Below the pieces are notes generated by a model, which saw nothing but the letters and a program-made list of their open reading frames with translations, ran no database searches and was not told the DNA's origin. The position numbers and the translations under genes are program-made. This document shows, piece by piece, positions 54,302-62,922 of a stretch of 64,000 nt of DNA. The stretch covers positions 1,116,001 to 1,180,000 of the forward strand of contig NC_016627.1 of the NCBI RefSeq assembly GCF_000237085.1. The letters run 5' to 3'. Origin of the DNA: Acetivibrio clariflavus DSM 19732. Its GTDB lineage: Bacteria; Bacillota; Clostridia; Acetivibrionales; Acetivibrionaceae. Position 1 is the stretch's first letter. The number at the start of each line of letters is the position of its first letter.

Positions 54302-56146
54302 GTGAGGAATTTAAACAACAAAATATACCTGCTTATAGATTGTTTTTTTATAAACATGGCTTTATATATTGGACTTTTAGTCCGGTTTGACGGAAACGTT
54401 CCCTCAGGCTTATTGGGAATGCTTCCATTTAATTTCATCATTATAACCGCATTAAGTTTACCTATTTTTTATATATTCGGTATTTACTCAATGCTGTGGA
54501 ACTATGCAAGCGTTGAAGAGCTTATAAGAATATTTTTGGCAACAATAACATCATCAATTACGCAAATTTTTTTAGCTGCGTATTTTAATGTGTTATTTCC
54601 TCCTTCGGTATATATTATTGCATGGATGATTACATTTTTTTTTGTGGGGGGAGTAAAATTTTTAAGAAGAATTGTCAGGAGTTTAAGAATAAAAAAGAGA
54701 AAAGGCATTCACAGAAAAAGGGTGATGATTGTTGGTGCCGGTGAAGCTGCTTCACTGCTTATTAAGGAAATGAAAAACAATAAGCACAGTATTTATGAAC
54801 CGGTGGTTGCAATAGATGACGACCATAAAAAGCACAATACTCAAATAAACGGTGTTCCAATCGCCGGGGGAAGGGAAAAAATTGTAAAAACTGCGATGGA
54901 TATGGCGGTAGAAGAAATAGTTTTAGCCATACCGTCAATTACAAGAAAGGAAACCTTTGAACTTATAAATATATGTCAAAAGACTGGTTGTAAACTAAAA
55001 GTGCTGCCAAGTGTATACAGTCTTGTAAACGGAGAAGTAAGCATTAAAAAAATCAGAGATGTTACCATTGAAGATCTTCTGCAAAGGGATGAGATTTCAC
55101 TTTCTGTTGAGGAGATATCCGGATATTTAAAAGGTGAGACCATTTTGGTTACCGGGGGAGGTGGATCTATAGGCTCGGAACTTTGCAGACAAATAGCGGC
55201 CTATGAACCTGAAAGTCTTCTTATTTTCGATATATACGAAAACAATGCCTATGAACTGCAAAACGAACTTGAACAAAAATATAAAGGCAGTCTGGATATT
55301 AAAGTGATAATAGGTTCTATTCGGGATAAAAAAAGATTGGATTATGTATTTTCTCGGCATAGACCCGGCATTGTATTTCATGCAGCGGCCCACAAGCATG
55401 TTCCCCTTATGGAATTCAACCCGCAGGAAGCGGTTAAGAATAATGTTTACGGTACATTGAATCTGGCCGAATGTGCCCATCAATACAATTGCAAAAAATT
55501 CGTACTCATATCCACAGATAAAGCCGTTAATCCAACAAGCATAATGGGGGCAACAAAAAGAATTGCCGAGTTGATAATACAATATATGAACAGCATCAGC
55601 AAAACAAAATTCTCTGCCGTAAGGTTTGGCAATGTATTGGGCAGCAATGGCAGTGTTATTCCCCTTTTCAAAAAGCAAATCGAAAACGGAGGACCTATAA
55701 CTATTACTCATCCAGATGTAACCCGGTATTTTATGACTATCCCGGAAGCGGTGAGTCTCGTTATTCAATCAGGAGCGATGATGGAGGGAGGAGAAATATT
55801 TGTATTGGATATGGGCAAGCCTGTTAAAATTATTGACCTTGCCAAAACATTAATTTCACTTTCGGGACTTACTCCCTATGTTGATATTGATTTTGAATAC
55901 ATCGGACTGAGACCGGGAGAAAAGCTCTATGAGGAACTGCTGATGTCTGAAGAGGAAGTTAGAATAACGAAGCATGACAAGATTTTCATTGAAAAGGTAA
56001 GGGATATTGATTTCGAGAACTGCATGCAGTGCATAAAAGCTTTTCAATCGGAAAATTTTGAGGACGGTGAGAAAATAGAAGCTTTTGTCAGGCGAATAGT
56101 ACCAAATTATCAAAGGTTTTGTAACCAAATAGAAAAAGATACATAA
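54302..56146 (+). CDS. CapD/FlaA1-like nucleoside-diphosphate-sugar 4,6-dehydratase (membrane-bound)
   Basis: A 614-residue protein with four N-terminal membrane helices (about 8-120), a CoA-binding-like Rossmann domain (from about 139, VMIVGAGEAASLL) and a C-terminal SDR domain with TGGGGSIGSEL (about 283). STDKAVNPTSIMGATKR carries the catalytic Asp-Lys pair, with Met in place of the usual SDR tyrosine, as in PglF/WbpM. It likely makes UDP-4-keto-6-deoxy-HexNAc. Translation starts at GTG 54302 after TAGGAGGG. First gene of the plus-strand polysaccharide run. Confidence 0.92.
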   Translation: MRNLNNKIYLLIDCFFINMALYIGLLVRFDGNVPSGLLGMLPFNFIIITALSLPIFYIFGIYSMLWNYASVEELIRIFLATITSSITQIFLAAYFNVLFPPSVYIIAWMITFFFVGGVKFLRRIVRSLRIKKRKGIHRKRVMIVGAGEAASLLIKEMKNNKHSIYEPVVAIDDDHKKHNTQINGVPIAGGREKIVKTAMDMAVEEIVLAIPSITRKETFELINICQKTGCKLKVLPSVYSLVNGEVSIKKIRDVTIEDLLQRDEISLSVEEISGYLKGETILVTGGGGSIGSELCRQIAAYEPESLLIFDIYENNAYELQNELEQKYKGSLDIKVIIGSIRDKKRLDYVFSRHRPGIVFHAAAHKHVPLMEFNPQEAVKNNVYGTLNLAECAHQYNCKKFVLISTDKAVNPTSIMGATKRIAELIIQYMNSISKTKFSAVRFGNVLGSNGSVIPLFKKQIENGGPITITHPDVTRYFMTIPEAVSLVIQSGAMMEGGEIFVLDMGKPVKIIDLAKTLISLSGLTPYVDIDFEYIGLRPGEKLYEELLMSEEEVRITKHDKIFIEKVRDIDFENCMQCIKAFQSENFEDGEKIEAFVRRIVPNYQRFCNQIEKDT

Positions 56147-56155
56147 GATAACAAT

Positions 56156-56392
56156 ATGATAAACTTTGATACCGAAGACCTGATTTATAAGGCATTGGTG
56201 TTGCAAGGCGGGATGATAGTGAAGGAGAATAATTCCTGGAAAAGGACAGCTTTTTTAAAAGAACAATGTGGAGAGAAAAATCAAGATATTGAAACAAGTC
56301 TTGAAAATAAAGATTCCAATTCATTAGATTCCAATGAAAAAACAAAAAAGTCCTTGGAGGAACTCGGATATTCCTTTGAAGTCGGCGTTTAG
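56156..56392 (+). CDS. Small hypothetical protein
   Basis: A possible 78-residue, acidic, Asn- and Lys-rich protein beginning MINFDTEDLIYKALVLQGGM, with a low-complexity C-terminal half. It sits 9 bases after the dehydratase gene and 35 bases before the SDR gene, fitting the operon spacing. Its ribosome site is poor (AGATAA) and I recognise no family. It could be a small operon protein or a chance frame. Confidence 0.4.
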   Translation: MINFDTEDLIYKALVLQGGMIVKENNSWKRTAFLKEQCGEKNQDIETSLENKDSNSLDSNEKTKKSLEELGYSFEVGV

Positions 56393-56427
56393 TGAAAAAG
56401 ATTTAATTTAAGAATTTGGAGGTAAAA

Positions 56428-57186
56428 ATGGATTTAAAAATTGAGGGTAAAAATGTATTGGTAGTGGGTGCAAGTAAAGGAATAGGCAAAAGCATCGCTT
56501 TGGGTTTTGCCCGGGAAGGAGCTAAACTTACAATCATTGCCCGAAGTGAAGATTTGCTGATAAAACTTAAAAATGAATTAATGCAACTAAAAGATTCCGA
56601 TCACGCATACTATGCCGTTGATGTCATGGAGATAAAGGGCGATGAATTCGCTCGTAAATTAATTGAAGAAAGAGGAGTTTTTGACATAGCTGTTCACAAT
56701 GTCGGCGGCTCTCTGATTGGCAGAAATGCTTTAGGGAAGTTTGAAGAGTGGGAGTACGCAATAAAGTTCAATGCCGGTGTTGCAATAGATATGAACAGTG
56801 TTCTGATTCCGGCGATGGTTGATAAAGGATGGGGGCGAGTAATACACATATCTTCAATTTCCGCCGTGATGCTCCGGGGTAATCCCTTATATGCCTCTGC
56901 AAAAGCCTTTTTGAATGCCTATGTTACTACAGTAGGACGTGCAGTTGCCAATACCGGTGTTGTGGTATCTGCAGTAATGCCGGGTGCAGTTGCCTTCCCG
57001 GGAAGTTATTGGGATAAATATATGGAAACCGATCCTGCTCGCTGCGAGGATTTTCTAAGACATCATCAGGCAGTGGGAAGATTCGGTACCCCGGAGGAAA
57101 TTGCCGATGCGGTACTTTTTTTGGCCAGTGATCAGGCTTCGTTTATGCAGGCTGCTCTGGTACCGGTAGACGGAGCAAATATGTAG
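56428..57186 (+). CDS. SDR-family NAD(P)-dependent oxidoreductase
   Basis: A 252-residue classical short-chain dehydrogenase. The cofactor loop is VGASKGIGKS (residues 14-23), followed by HNVGG, and the catalytic Ser-Tyr-Lys set appears as ISSISAV and YASAKAF. PVDGANM ends the protein. The sequence resembles FabG-like reductases, but its place beside sugar enzymes and a transketolase pair suggests a keto-sugar or keto-sugar-derived substrate. GGAGGT precedes the ATG. The substrate is not shown. Confidence 0.88.
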   Translation: MDLKIEGKNVLVVGASKGIGKSIALGFAREGAKLTIIARSEDLLIKLKNELMQLKDSDHAYYAVDVMEIKGDEFARKLIEERGVFDIAVHNVGGSLIGRNALGKFEEWEYAIKFNAGVAIDMNSVLIPAMVDKGWGRVIHISSISAVMLRGNPLYASAKAFLNAYVTTVGRAVANTGVVVSAVMPGAVAFPGSYWDKYMETDPARCEDFLRHHQAVGRFGTPEEIADAVLFLASDQASFMQAALVPVDGANM

Positions 57187-57197
57187 GGGTGGCACAG

Positions 57198-57857
57198 GTG
57201 AAGAGACTGTTGGATATTGTCATAAGTTTTCTTAGCCTTGTTATTCTGTTTCCGTTATTTGTAGTTATCGCTGTCCTTGTAATGCTGACATCACCCGGTG
57301 GAATCTTCTTCAGAGGTGTACGGGTCGGACAATACGGCAAACCGTTTAAAATTTATAAATTCCGATCAATGGTAAAAGATGCTGAGGGAAATGGAAAATG
57401 GAATGTGGGAAACAATGATGAGAGGATAACTCCCATCGGAAGATTTTTGAGAATTACAAAAATTGATGAACTGCCTCAATTGATTAATGTACTTAAAGGG
57501 GATATGTCACTGGTAGGACCCAGACCTGAATTGCAAATTTATGTTGATATGTACACCGAAGAAGAGAAAAAAATTCTTGATTTAAAACCGGGGATTACCG
57601 ATTGGGCCTCTTTGGCAAATTTCGATCAGTATCGCATATTTACAAGGGCAAAGGACCCCGATGAAGCCTATCTGAAATACATCCGACCGTTAAAGCTGAA
57701 ACTTCAGCTGTACTATAGATATAATAATTCAATGCTTATTGATTTGAAAATTATCCTTTGGACAATATACAAGGTTATTTTTCGAAGCAAAAGGCTGCCG
57801 AAAGAAATCGAAGCTATTGTTGCGGAATATAGAGAGAAAGTTGAAGTTTCAGAGTAG
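57198..57857 (+). CDS. Initiating sugar-phosphate transferase (PglC/WcaJ family)
   Basis: A 219-residue membrane-anchored bacterial sugar transferase that loads the first sugar phosphate onto undecaprenyl phosphate. The N-terminal hydrophobic helix (residues 4-30) is followed by KIYKFRSMVKDAE, TKIDELPQLINVLKGDMSLVGPRPE and KPGITDWASL, the catalytic core. GTG 57198 lies 9 bases after AGGGG and gives the usual MKRLLDIV start. It follows the SDR gene by 11 bases. The dehydratase product encoded upstream is a likely substrate. Confidence 0.92.
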   Translation: MKRLLDIVISFLSLVILFPLFVVIAVLVMLTSPGGIFFRGVRVGQYGKPFKIYKFRSMVKDAEGNGKWNVGNNDERITPIGRFLRITKIDELPQLINVLKGDMSLVGPRPELQIYVDMYTEEEKKILDLKPGITDWASLANFDQYRIFTRAKDPDEAYLKYIRPLKLKLQLYYRYNNSMLIDLKIILWTIYKVIFRSKRLPKEIEAIVAEYREKVEVSE

Positions 57858-57906
57858 AGCAAACTCCTGTTTCCCGGATAAATGTCATAAAGGGAGGAAG
57901 TAAATT

Positions 57907-58764
57907 ATGACAAGTGAGCAGCTTGCATGGAAAATAAGACGTCATGCAATTGAAATGACACATATATCAAAAGGTTCTCATATAGGTTCGATTTTATCCG
58001 TAGCAGATATTGTCGCTGTTCTGTACAACGATATAGCTTATGTAAACCCAAAAGATCCAAAAATGTACGACAGGGACAGAATCATCCTCAGCAAAGGGCA
58101 TGCCGGTGCAGCTATATATATTGCTCTTGCCGAAAAAGGCTTTTTTGATGTGGAGGAATTAAAAACCCACTATGCTGACGGCAGCAGACTATCGGGGCAT
58201 GTGTCCCACAAAGGAGTTCCCGGAGTGGAGTTTTCAACCGGTTCCCTTGGACATGGTTTGTCGGTGGCAGCCGGCATGGCTTATGCGGCCAAAAAGGACA
58301 ATAGACAACATAGAGTGTTTGTAATCTGCGGTGATGGGGAATGTGATGAAGGGGCAGTATGGGAAGCTGCTTTGGTAGCTAACCATTATAAACTCAATAA
58401 TCTTATTACTGTCATTGACCACAACAAAATGCAAAGCCTCGACTTTTGCGAAAACACCATTTCCCTTTCACCTTTTGCTGACAAATGGAAGGCTTTTGGC
58501 TGGAATGTTATAGATATAGACGGTCATGATCATGATGCTTTGCGGGCTGCATTCAACAAAGCAAAGCAGTCGGAAGATAAGCCTACGGTTATCATTGCAA
58601 ACACAGTTAAGGGAAAAGGAATATCCTTTATGGAAAACAACATACTTTGGCATTATCGCTATCCCCACGAAGGAGAGGAATATGACAGAGCTGTTGCAGA
58701 GTTGAAAGATCAAATCCCGGAAGGCATTTTTGATATGTATGAGTCGGAGGCTGGCAAACTATGA
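57907..58764 (+). CDS. Transketolase N-terminal subunit
   Basis: A 285-residue thiamine-diphosphate-binding half-transketolase. SKGSHIGSILSVADIVAVLY, KGHAGAAIYIALAEKGFF, and the ThDP/metal motif GDGECDEGAVWEAALVANHYKLNN are present. The catalytic partner domain is encoded by the next gene, which overlaps by 4 bases (ATGA). GGGAGG precedes the ATG. Its place between the sugar transferase and glycosyltransferase genes suggests a dedicated ketol-transfer step in making an unusual sugar or polyol, not the central pentose pathway; that is an inference. Confidence 0.9.
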   Translation: MTSEQLAWKIRRHAIEMTHISKGSHIGSILSVADIVAVLYNDIAYVNPKDPKMYDRDRIILSKGHAGAAIYIALAEKGFFDVEELKTHYADGSRLSGHVSHKGVPGVEFSTGSLGHGLSVAAGMAYAAKKDNRQHRVFVICGDGECDEGAVWEAALVANHYKLNNLITVIDHNKMQSLDFCENTISLSPFADKWKAFGWNVIDIDGHDHDALRAAFNKAKQSEDKPTVIIANTVKGKGISFMENNILWHYRYPHEGEEYDRAVAELKDQIPEGIFDMYESEAGKL

Positions 58765-59690
58765 GAGATACCTTTGTAAAAACTTTAATAGATATTGCAA
58801 AAAAGGATAGAAATGTTCATCTTGTTACCGGTGATTTGGGATTCGGTGTATTAAAGCCATTCTGGGAACAGTTGCCCGACCAGTTTACAAATGCCGGAAT
58901 AGCGGAACAAAATATGATTGGCTTTGCAGCAGGAATGGCAATGGAAGGAAAGACGGTATTCGCTTATTCTATAGGAAACTTTTCTACCCTTCGTGCCTTG
59001 GAACAGATAAGAAATGACTGTGCGTACCATAATGCCGATGTAAAGGTTGTCTGTGTAGGCGGCGGATTTGCTTACGGAGCTTTGGGAATGAGCCATCATG
59101 CCACAGAGGATTTATCCATAATGCGGGCTTTGCCGGATGTTACGGTTTTGGCCCCGGGGGATTCCATTGAAGCCGAATGGGCAACTAAAGCTATTTATGA
59201 GTGCAAAGGTACTTGCTATTTGAGACTTGGAAGAGGCGGAGAAAAACGTATTCACGATAAGACAGGCAATTTTCAGATTGGGAAGGCAGTCAAAATAAAG
59301 GACGGAGAGAGGATAGTAATTTTTTCAACCGGGGCTATTTTCGATGAAGTTTCAAGAGCTTTCGAAATACTGAGAAAAGAAGAAATAGATCCTGCTTTAT
59401 ATACATTTCCGACAGTGAAACCCATTGACATGCAAACCATTGAAGAATGTTCCAGAAAATTTAAGCTTATTGTAACCGTTGAAGAGCATAACATTTTAGG
59501 CGGATTCGGCAGTGCCGTATCGGAGGTTGTTGCAGAATTGACCGGAATGAAGGCCAAAGTTTTAAGAATAGGGTTAAATGACAAGTACTCCAGTATTGTA
59601 GGATCTCAAAAGTATTTAAGGGATATTTACGGAATGAGTGCCGAAAAGATTGCAGCAAAAGTATTTGAATGCCAAAAGGATGTGTTGTGA
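58761..59690 (+). CDS. Transketolase C-terminal subunit
   Basis: A 309-residue second half of a split transketolase, with the pyrimidine-binding domain (NAGIAEQNMIGFAAGMAMEG, with the ThDP-activating glutamate) and a C-terminal regulatory domain (VTVEEHNILGGFGSAVSEV). It pairs with the preceding gene product. Coupled translation is indicated by the ATGA overlap, and its stop in turn touches the start of the glycosyltransferase gene. Confidence 0.9.
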   Translation: MRDTFVKTLIDIAKKDRNVHLVTGDLGFGVLKPFWEQLPDQFTNAGIAEQNMIGFAAGMAMEGKTVFAYSIGNFSTLRALEQIRNDCAYHNADVKVVCVGGGFAYGALGMSHHATEDLSIMRALPDVTVLAPGDSIEAEWATKAIYECKGTCYLRLGRGGEKRIHDKTGNFQIGKAVKIKDGERIVIFSTGAIFDEVSRAFEILRKEEIDPALYTFPTVKPIDMQTIEECSRKFKLIVTVEEHNILGGFGSAVSEVVAELTGMKAKVLRIGLNDKYSSIVGSQKYLRDIYGMSAEKIAAKVFECQKDVL

Positions 59691-60460
59691 TGATGAATCC
59701 TGTTTTTGACAATGAGACGGTTTCGGTAATAATTCCGGTCTACAATTCTGAAAAATATATTTCCAAAACACTGGATTCAGTTTTAAATCAAACTTACAGA
59801 CTACTTGAAATTATTGTGGTGGATGATTGTTCAAAAGATTCCTCAGAACAGATAATAAGAAATTACGCCAAATACCATAGCAATATCTTGTACCATAAAT
59901 TCAATCAAAATTACGGAGCTGCCGTTGCCAGAAATAAAGCTTTGGAGCTGTCGAAAGGAAGGTTTGTAGCATTTTTGGACAGTGATGATATATGGTATCC
60001 GAATAAATTGGAAAAACAGTTGGAATTGATGAAAGAAAAGAGTGCGGCAATTTGTTATACAGCAATAGAAATGATTGATGAAGAGGGTAACCTGATTAAA
60101 GGGAAAAGGGAAGTTAAAGAGACCATTGACTATAAGTTTCTGCTAAGGAATACAATGATAGCTACTTCCACCGTTGTAATAGACCGAAGGATAACGGGTG
60201 ATTTTAAGATGCCGCTGATTCGTTCCGGACAGGATTATGCTACATGGCTTTTGCTTATGCGTAGCGGTACAAAGGCCTACGGTATAAATGAACCTTTGGT
60301 AAAGTACAGAAAACTGAAGAATTCCCTGTCTTCAAATAAAGTTAAAAATATAAAAAAAGTATGGAGAGTACAGACGGAATTCGAGAAAATCAATCCCATT
60401 ATTGCAGGATACAACTCAATTTGTTATGCGATAAATGCTTTTAAAAAACATTATATGTGA
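59690..60460 (+). CDS. Glycosyltransferase family 2
   Basis: A 256-residue GT-A fold glycosyltransferase. VSVIIPVYNSEKYISKTLDSVLNQTY, IVVDDCSKDSS and the metal-binding LDSDDIW are classical GT2 motifs. It is a cytoplasmic enzyme adding a sugar to the lipid-linked repeat unit; donor and acceptor are unknown. The start overlaps the stop of the transketolase gene (TGATG). A second ATG directly follows and is equally possible. Confidence 0.9.
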   Translation: MMNPVFDNETVSVIIPVYNSEKYISKTLDSVLNQTYRLLEIIVVDDCSKDSSEQIIRNYAKYHSNILYHKFNQNYGAAVARNKALELSKGRFVAFLDSDDIWYPNKLEKQLELMKEKSAAICYTAIEMIDEEGNLIKGKREVKETIDYKFLLRNTMIATSTVVIDRRITGDFKMPLIRSGQDYATWLLLMRSGTKAYGINEPLVKYRKLKNSLSSNKVKNIKKVWRVQTEFEKINPIIAGYNSICYAINAFKKHYM

Positions 60461-60565
60461 TTGTTCACATGCGATATTATAAATTGGATAACGCTCAGGG
60501 ATATATGGATTTATCTTTTGTGTATGTTTATGTTTTGTTTTGATATGTAAGTGAGGGCATGATAT

Positions 60566-61732
60566 ATGAAGATAGCAATAGCTGGAATAGGATATGTAGG
60601 ATTATCGAATGCAGTTTTGTTGGCTCAAAACAATGAAGTAATAGCTATAGATATTGATAGGAAGAAAGTGGATTTGGTAAACAGTAAAAAGTCACCTATT
60701 ATTGATAATTTAATTGAAGAGTACTTAGCAACTAAAGATTTAAATCTTGTTGCGACAACAGATAATTTTATGGTTTATAGTGATGCCGATTATGTAATTA
60801 TTTCAACCCCAACCAATTATGATCCTAAAATAAATAGATTTAATACAAGTACAGTGGAAGCTGTAATAAAAAATGTACTTGCAGTTAACTCTCGGGCAGT
60901 AATGGTAATAAGGTCCACTGTACCGGTGGGATATACCAATAGAATCAGGGAAGAGTTTGAAACGGATAATATAATTTTCTGCCCTGAGTTTCTCAGAGAA
61001 GGAAAAGCACTTTATGACAATCTTTATCCTTCAAGAATAGTAATAGGTGAGAAGTCTGAAAGAGCAAAACTTTTTGCAGAATTACTGGTGCAAGGGGCAA
61101 TAAAAAAGGATGTTCCGATTTTACTTACCGATTCATCGGAAGCGGAAGCTATCAAACTCTTTGCAAATACTTATCTGGCAATGAGAATTGCGTTTTTTAA
61201 TGAATTGGACTCCTTTGCGGAAATCAGAGGTCTTGATACAAAGCAGATTATAGAAGGCGTAGGATTAGATCCGCGAATAGGCCTGCACTACAACAACCCA
61301 TCTTTCGGCTACGGCGGATATTGTCTGCCGAAAGATACAAAGCAACTGTTGGCAAACTATGAAAACATTCCTCAGAATATAATGTCTGCAATTGTTGAGG
61401 CAAATAGAACCAGAAAAGATCATATTGCTGAGATGATCTTAAAGAGAGAGCCTAAAGTAGTAGGAATTTACAGGCTGACCATGAAAACCGATTCGGATAA
61501 CTTCAGAGAATCGGCAGTTCAAGGTATTATGGAAAGAATTAAACGCAAAGGAGTGGAAGTCGTTGTTTATGAACCTGCATTAAAGGAGGATAAATTCTTA
61601 CGCTCAAAGGTTATAAAAGACTTGGATGAATTCAAGGGAATATCGGATGTTATTGTTGCCAACAGACTTTCCGACGAGATTAAAGATGTAATGAACAAGG
61701 TTTACACCAGAGATTTATTTGGAAGAGACTAA
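60566..61732 (+). CDS. ugd: UDP-glucose 6-dehydrogenase family protein
   Basis: A 388-residue nucleotide-sugar dehydrogenase that oxidises UDP-glucose to UDP-glucuronate. The NAD-binding loop is [10 protein letters not shown] (residues 7-16), followed by [20 protein letters not shown] and the catalytic cysteine C253 in [23 protein letters not shown] stands before the ATG. The 105-base gap upstream is AT-rich and could hold a further promoter. The product suggests that the polymer contains a uronic acid. Confidence 0.93.
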   Translation: MKIAIAGIGYVGLSNAVLLAQNNEVIAIDIDRKKVDLVNSKKSPIIDNLIEEYLATKDLNLVATTDNFMVYSDADYVIISTPTNYDPKINRFNTSTVEAVIKNVLAVNSRAVMVIRSTVPVGYTNRIREEFETDNIIFCPEFLREGKALYDNLYPSRIVIGEKSERAKLFAELLVQGAIKKDVPILLTDSSEAEAIKLFANTYLAMRIAFFNELDSFAEIRGLDTKQIIEGVGLDPRIGLHYNNPSFGYGGYCLPKDTKQLLANYENIPQNIMSAIVEANRTRKDHIAEMILKREPKVVGIYRLTMKTDSDNFRESAVQGIMERIKRKGVEVVVYEPALKEDKFLRSKVIKDLDEFKGISDVIVANRLSDEIKDVMNKVYTRDLFGRD

Positions 61733-61796
61733 TTTTAATTGATTGTTTGAATGGCTGTTACAGCAGAAAAACAAGCTGTATAATGGGGGTAGTTTT

Positions 61797-62882
61797 ATGA
61801 TAGGCATAGTTTTTATTGGAGACTTGAAATATTGTCCGTATTTGGCAAAGTACACAAACATATTAGACAGGGAAAAGCAAGAATATGAGGTACTTTTTTG
61901 GAACAGGGAAGCAAACAGCAGCAGATATGCCGACAATTATTTGTCTTTTAACCTGAAATCAAAGCTAAATAAATCACCCATAAGAAAAATTCTGGATTTT
62001 ATGAGGTATGCAAGATGGCTCAATAGAAAAATAAAAGAGCGTGCCTATGATAAAATTATTGTGCTCTCTACATTGTCGGGTATTATTATATTTAATTTGT
62101 TAACACGTAAATATAAAAATAAATATATTTATGATATTAGAGATTATAGCTATGAACACAACAAGATTTTTTACTGGCTGGAAAAAAAGCTGATTTTTAA
62201 TTCTTACTTTACATGTATATCCTCGGAAGCTTTCAGAGAGTTTTTACCTAAAAATTATAATTATAAAACGGTGCATAATTTTAACCCAAAGGAAATATCC
62301 GGGGAATATTCCTTTGTAAAAAAAGAATACGGTGACACCTTAAATTTGGTTTGGATTGGGACTGTAAGATATTTTGAACATCAGAGACAAATAATTGACA
62401 AATTAAAGGAAGATCCGAGGTTCAATTTGATTTATCACGGTTCGGGGCCTGACTTGGAGAAATTTAAGAAATATTGTGAAAGCAATAATATAAAAGGTGT
62501 AACATTTACGGGAGAATATAACAATCTTGAAAAACCAATGCTGCTTAAAAATGCAGATATTTTAAATAACAGTTATAAAAGCAATAAAGATGAGAAGATA
62601 AAGTATGCTGTCTCAAATAAGTATTACGACGGCTTGATCTATAAAATTCCCCAGCTTGTGGAAACAGATACTTACAAACATAAAAGGGTTGAAGCAGCAA
62701 AGATAGGTATCGGTTTGGACCCCAACGATAAAAATTTTGCCGATAAGCTGTATGAGTACTATTTCAGTATAGATGAAAAACAATTTAACGATAGTTGTAA
62801 CAATAACTTAAATGATATTTTAAAAGAAGATGAGATATATGTTCAAAAAATTTTGGAGTTTGCTTATAGTTCTTTTAACTGA
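61797..62882 (+). CDS. GT4-like glycosyltransferase
   Basis: A 361-residue protein with the two-Rossmann layout of GT-B glycosyltransferases. The C-terminal half has LNLVWIGTVRYFEHQRQIIDKL and GVTFTGEYNN, typical of the nucleotide-sugar binding half, though the usual E-x7-E motif is not clear. I chose the ATG at 61797 (MIGIVFIGDLKYCP) because GGGGGT lies 6 bases upstream. It is AT-richer than its neighbours, as is usual for polymer-specific genes. Confidence 0.82.
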   Translation: MIGIVFIGDLKYCPYLAKYTNILDREKQEYEVLFWNREANSSRYADNYLSFNLKSKLNKSPIRKILDFMRYARWLNRKIKERAYDKIIVLSTLSGIIIFNLLTRKYKNKYIYDIRDYSYEHNKIFYWLEKKLIFNSYFTCISSEAFREFLPKNYNYKTVHNFNPKEISGEYSFVKKEYGDTLNLVWIGTVRYFEHQRQIIDKLKEDPRFNLIYHGSGPDLEKFKKYCESNNIKGVTFTGEYNNLEKPMLLKNADILNNSYKSNKDEKIKYAVSNKYYDGLIYKIPQLVETDTYKHKRVEAAKIGIGLDPNDKNFADKLYEYYFSIDEKQFNDSCNNNLNDILKEDEIYVQKILEFAYSSFN

Positions 62883-62922
62883 AGATATAAGGTAATATCA
62901 AGACAAAAAAGGGGAAAATAAA

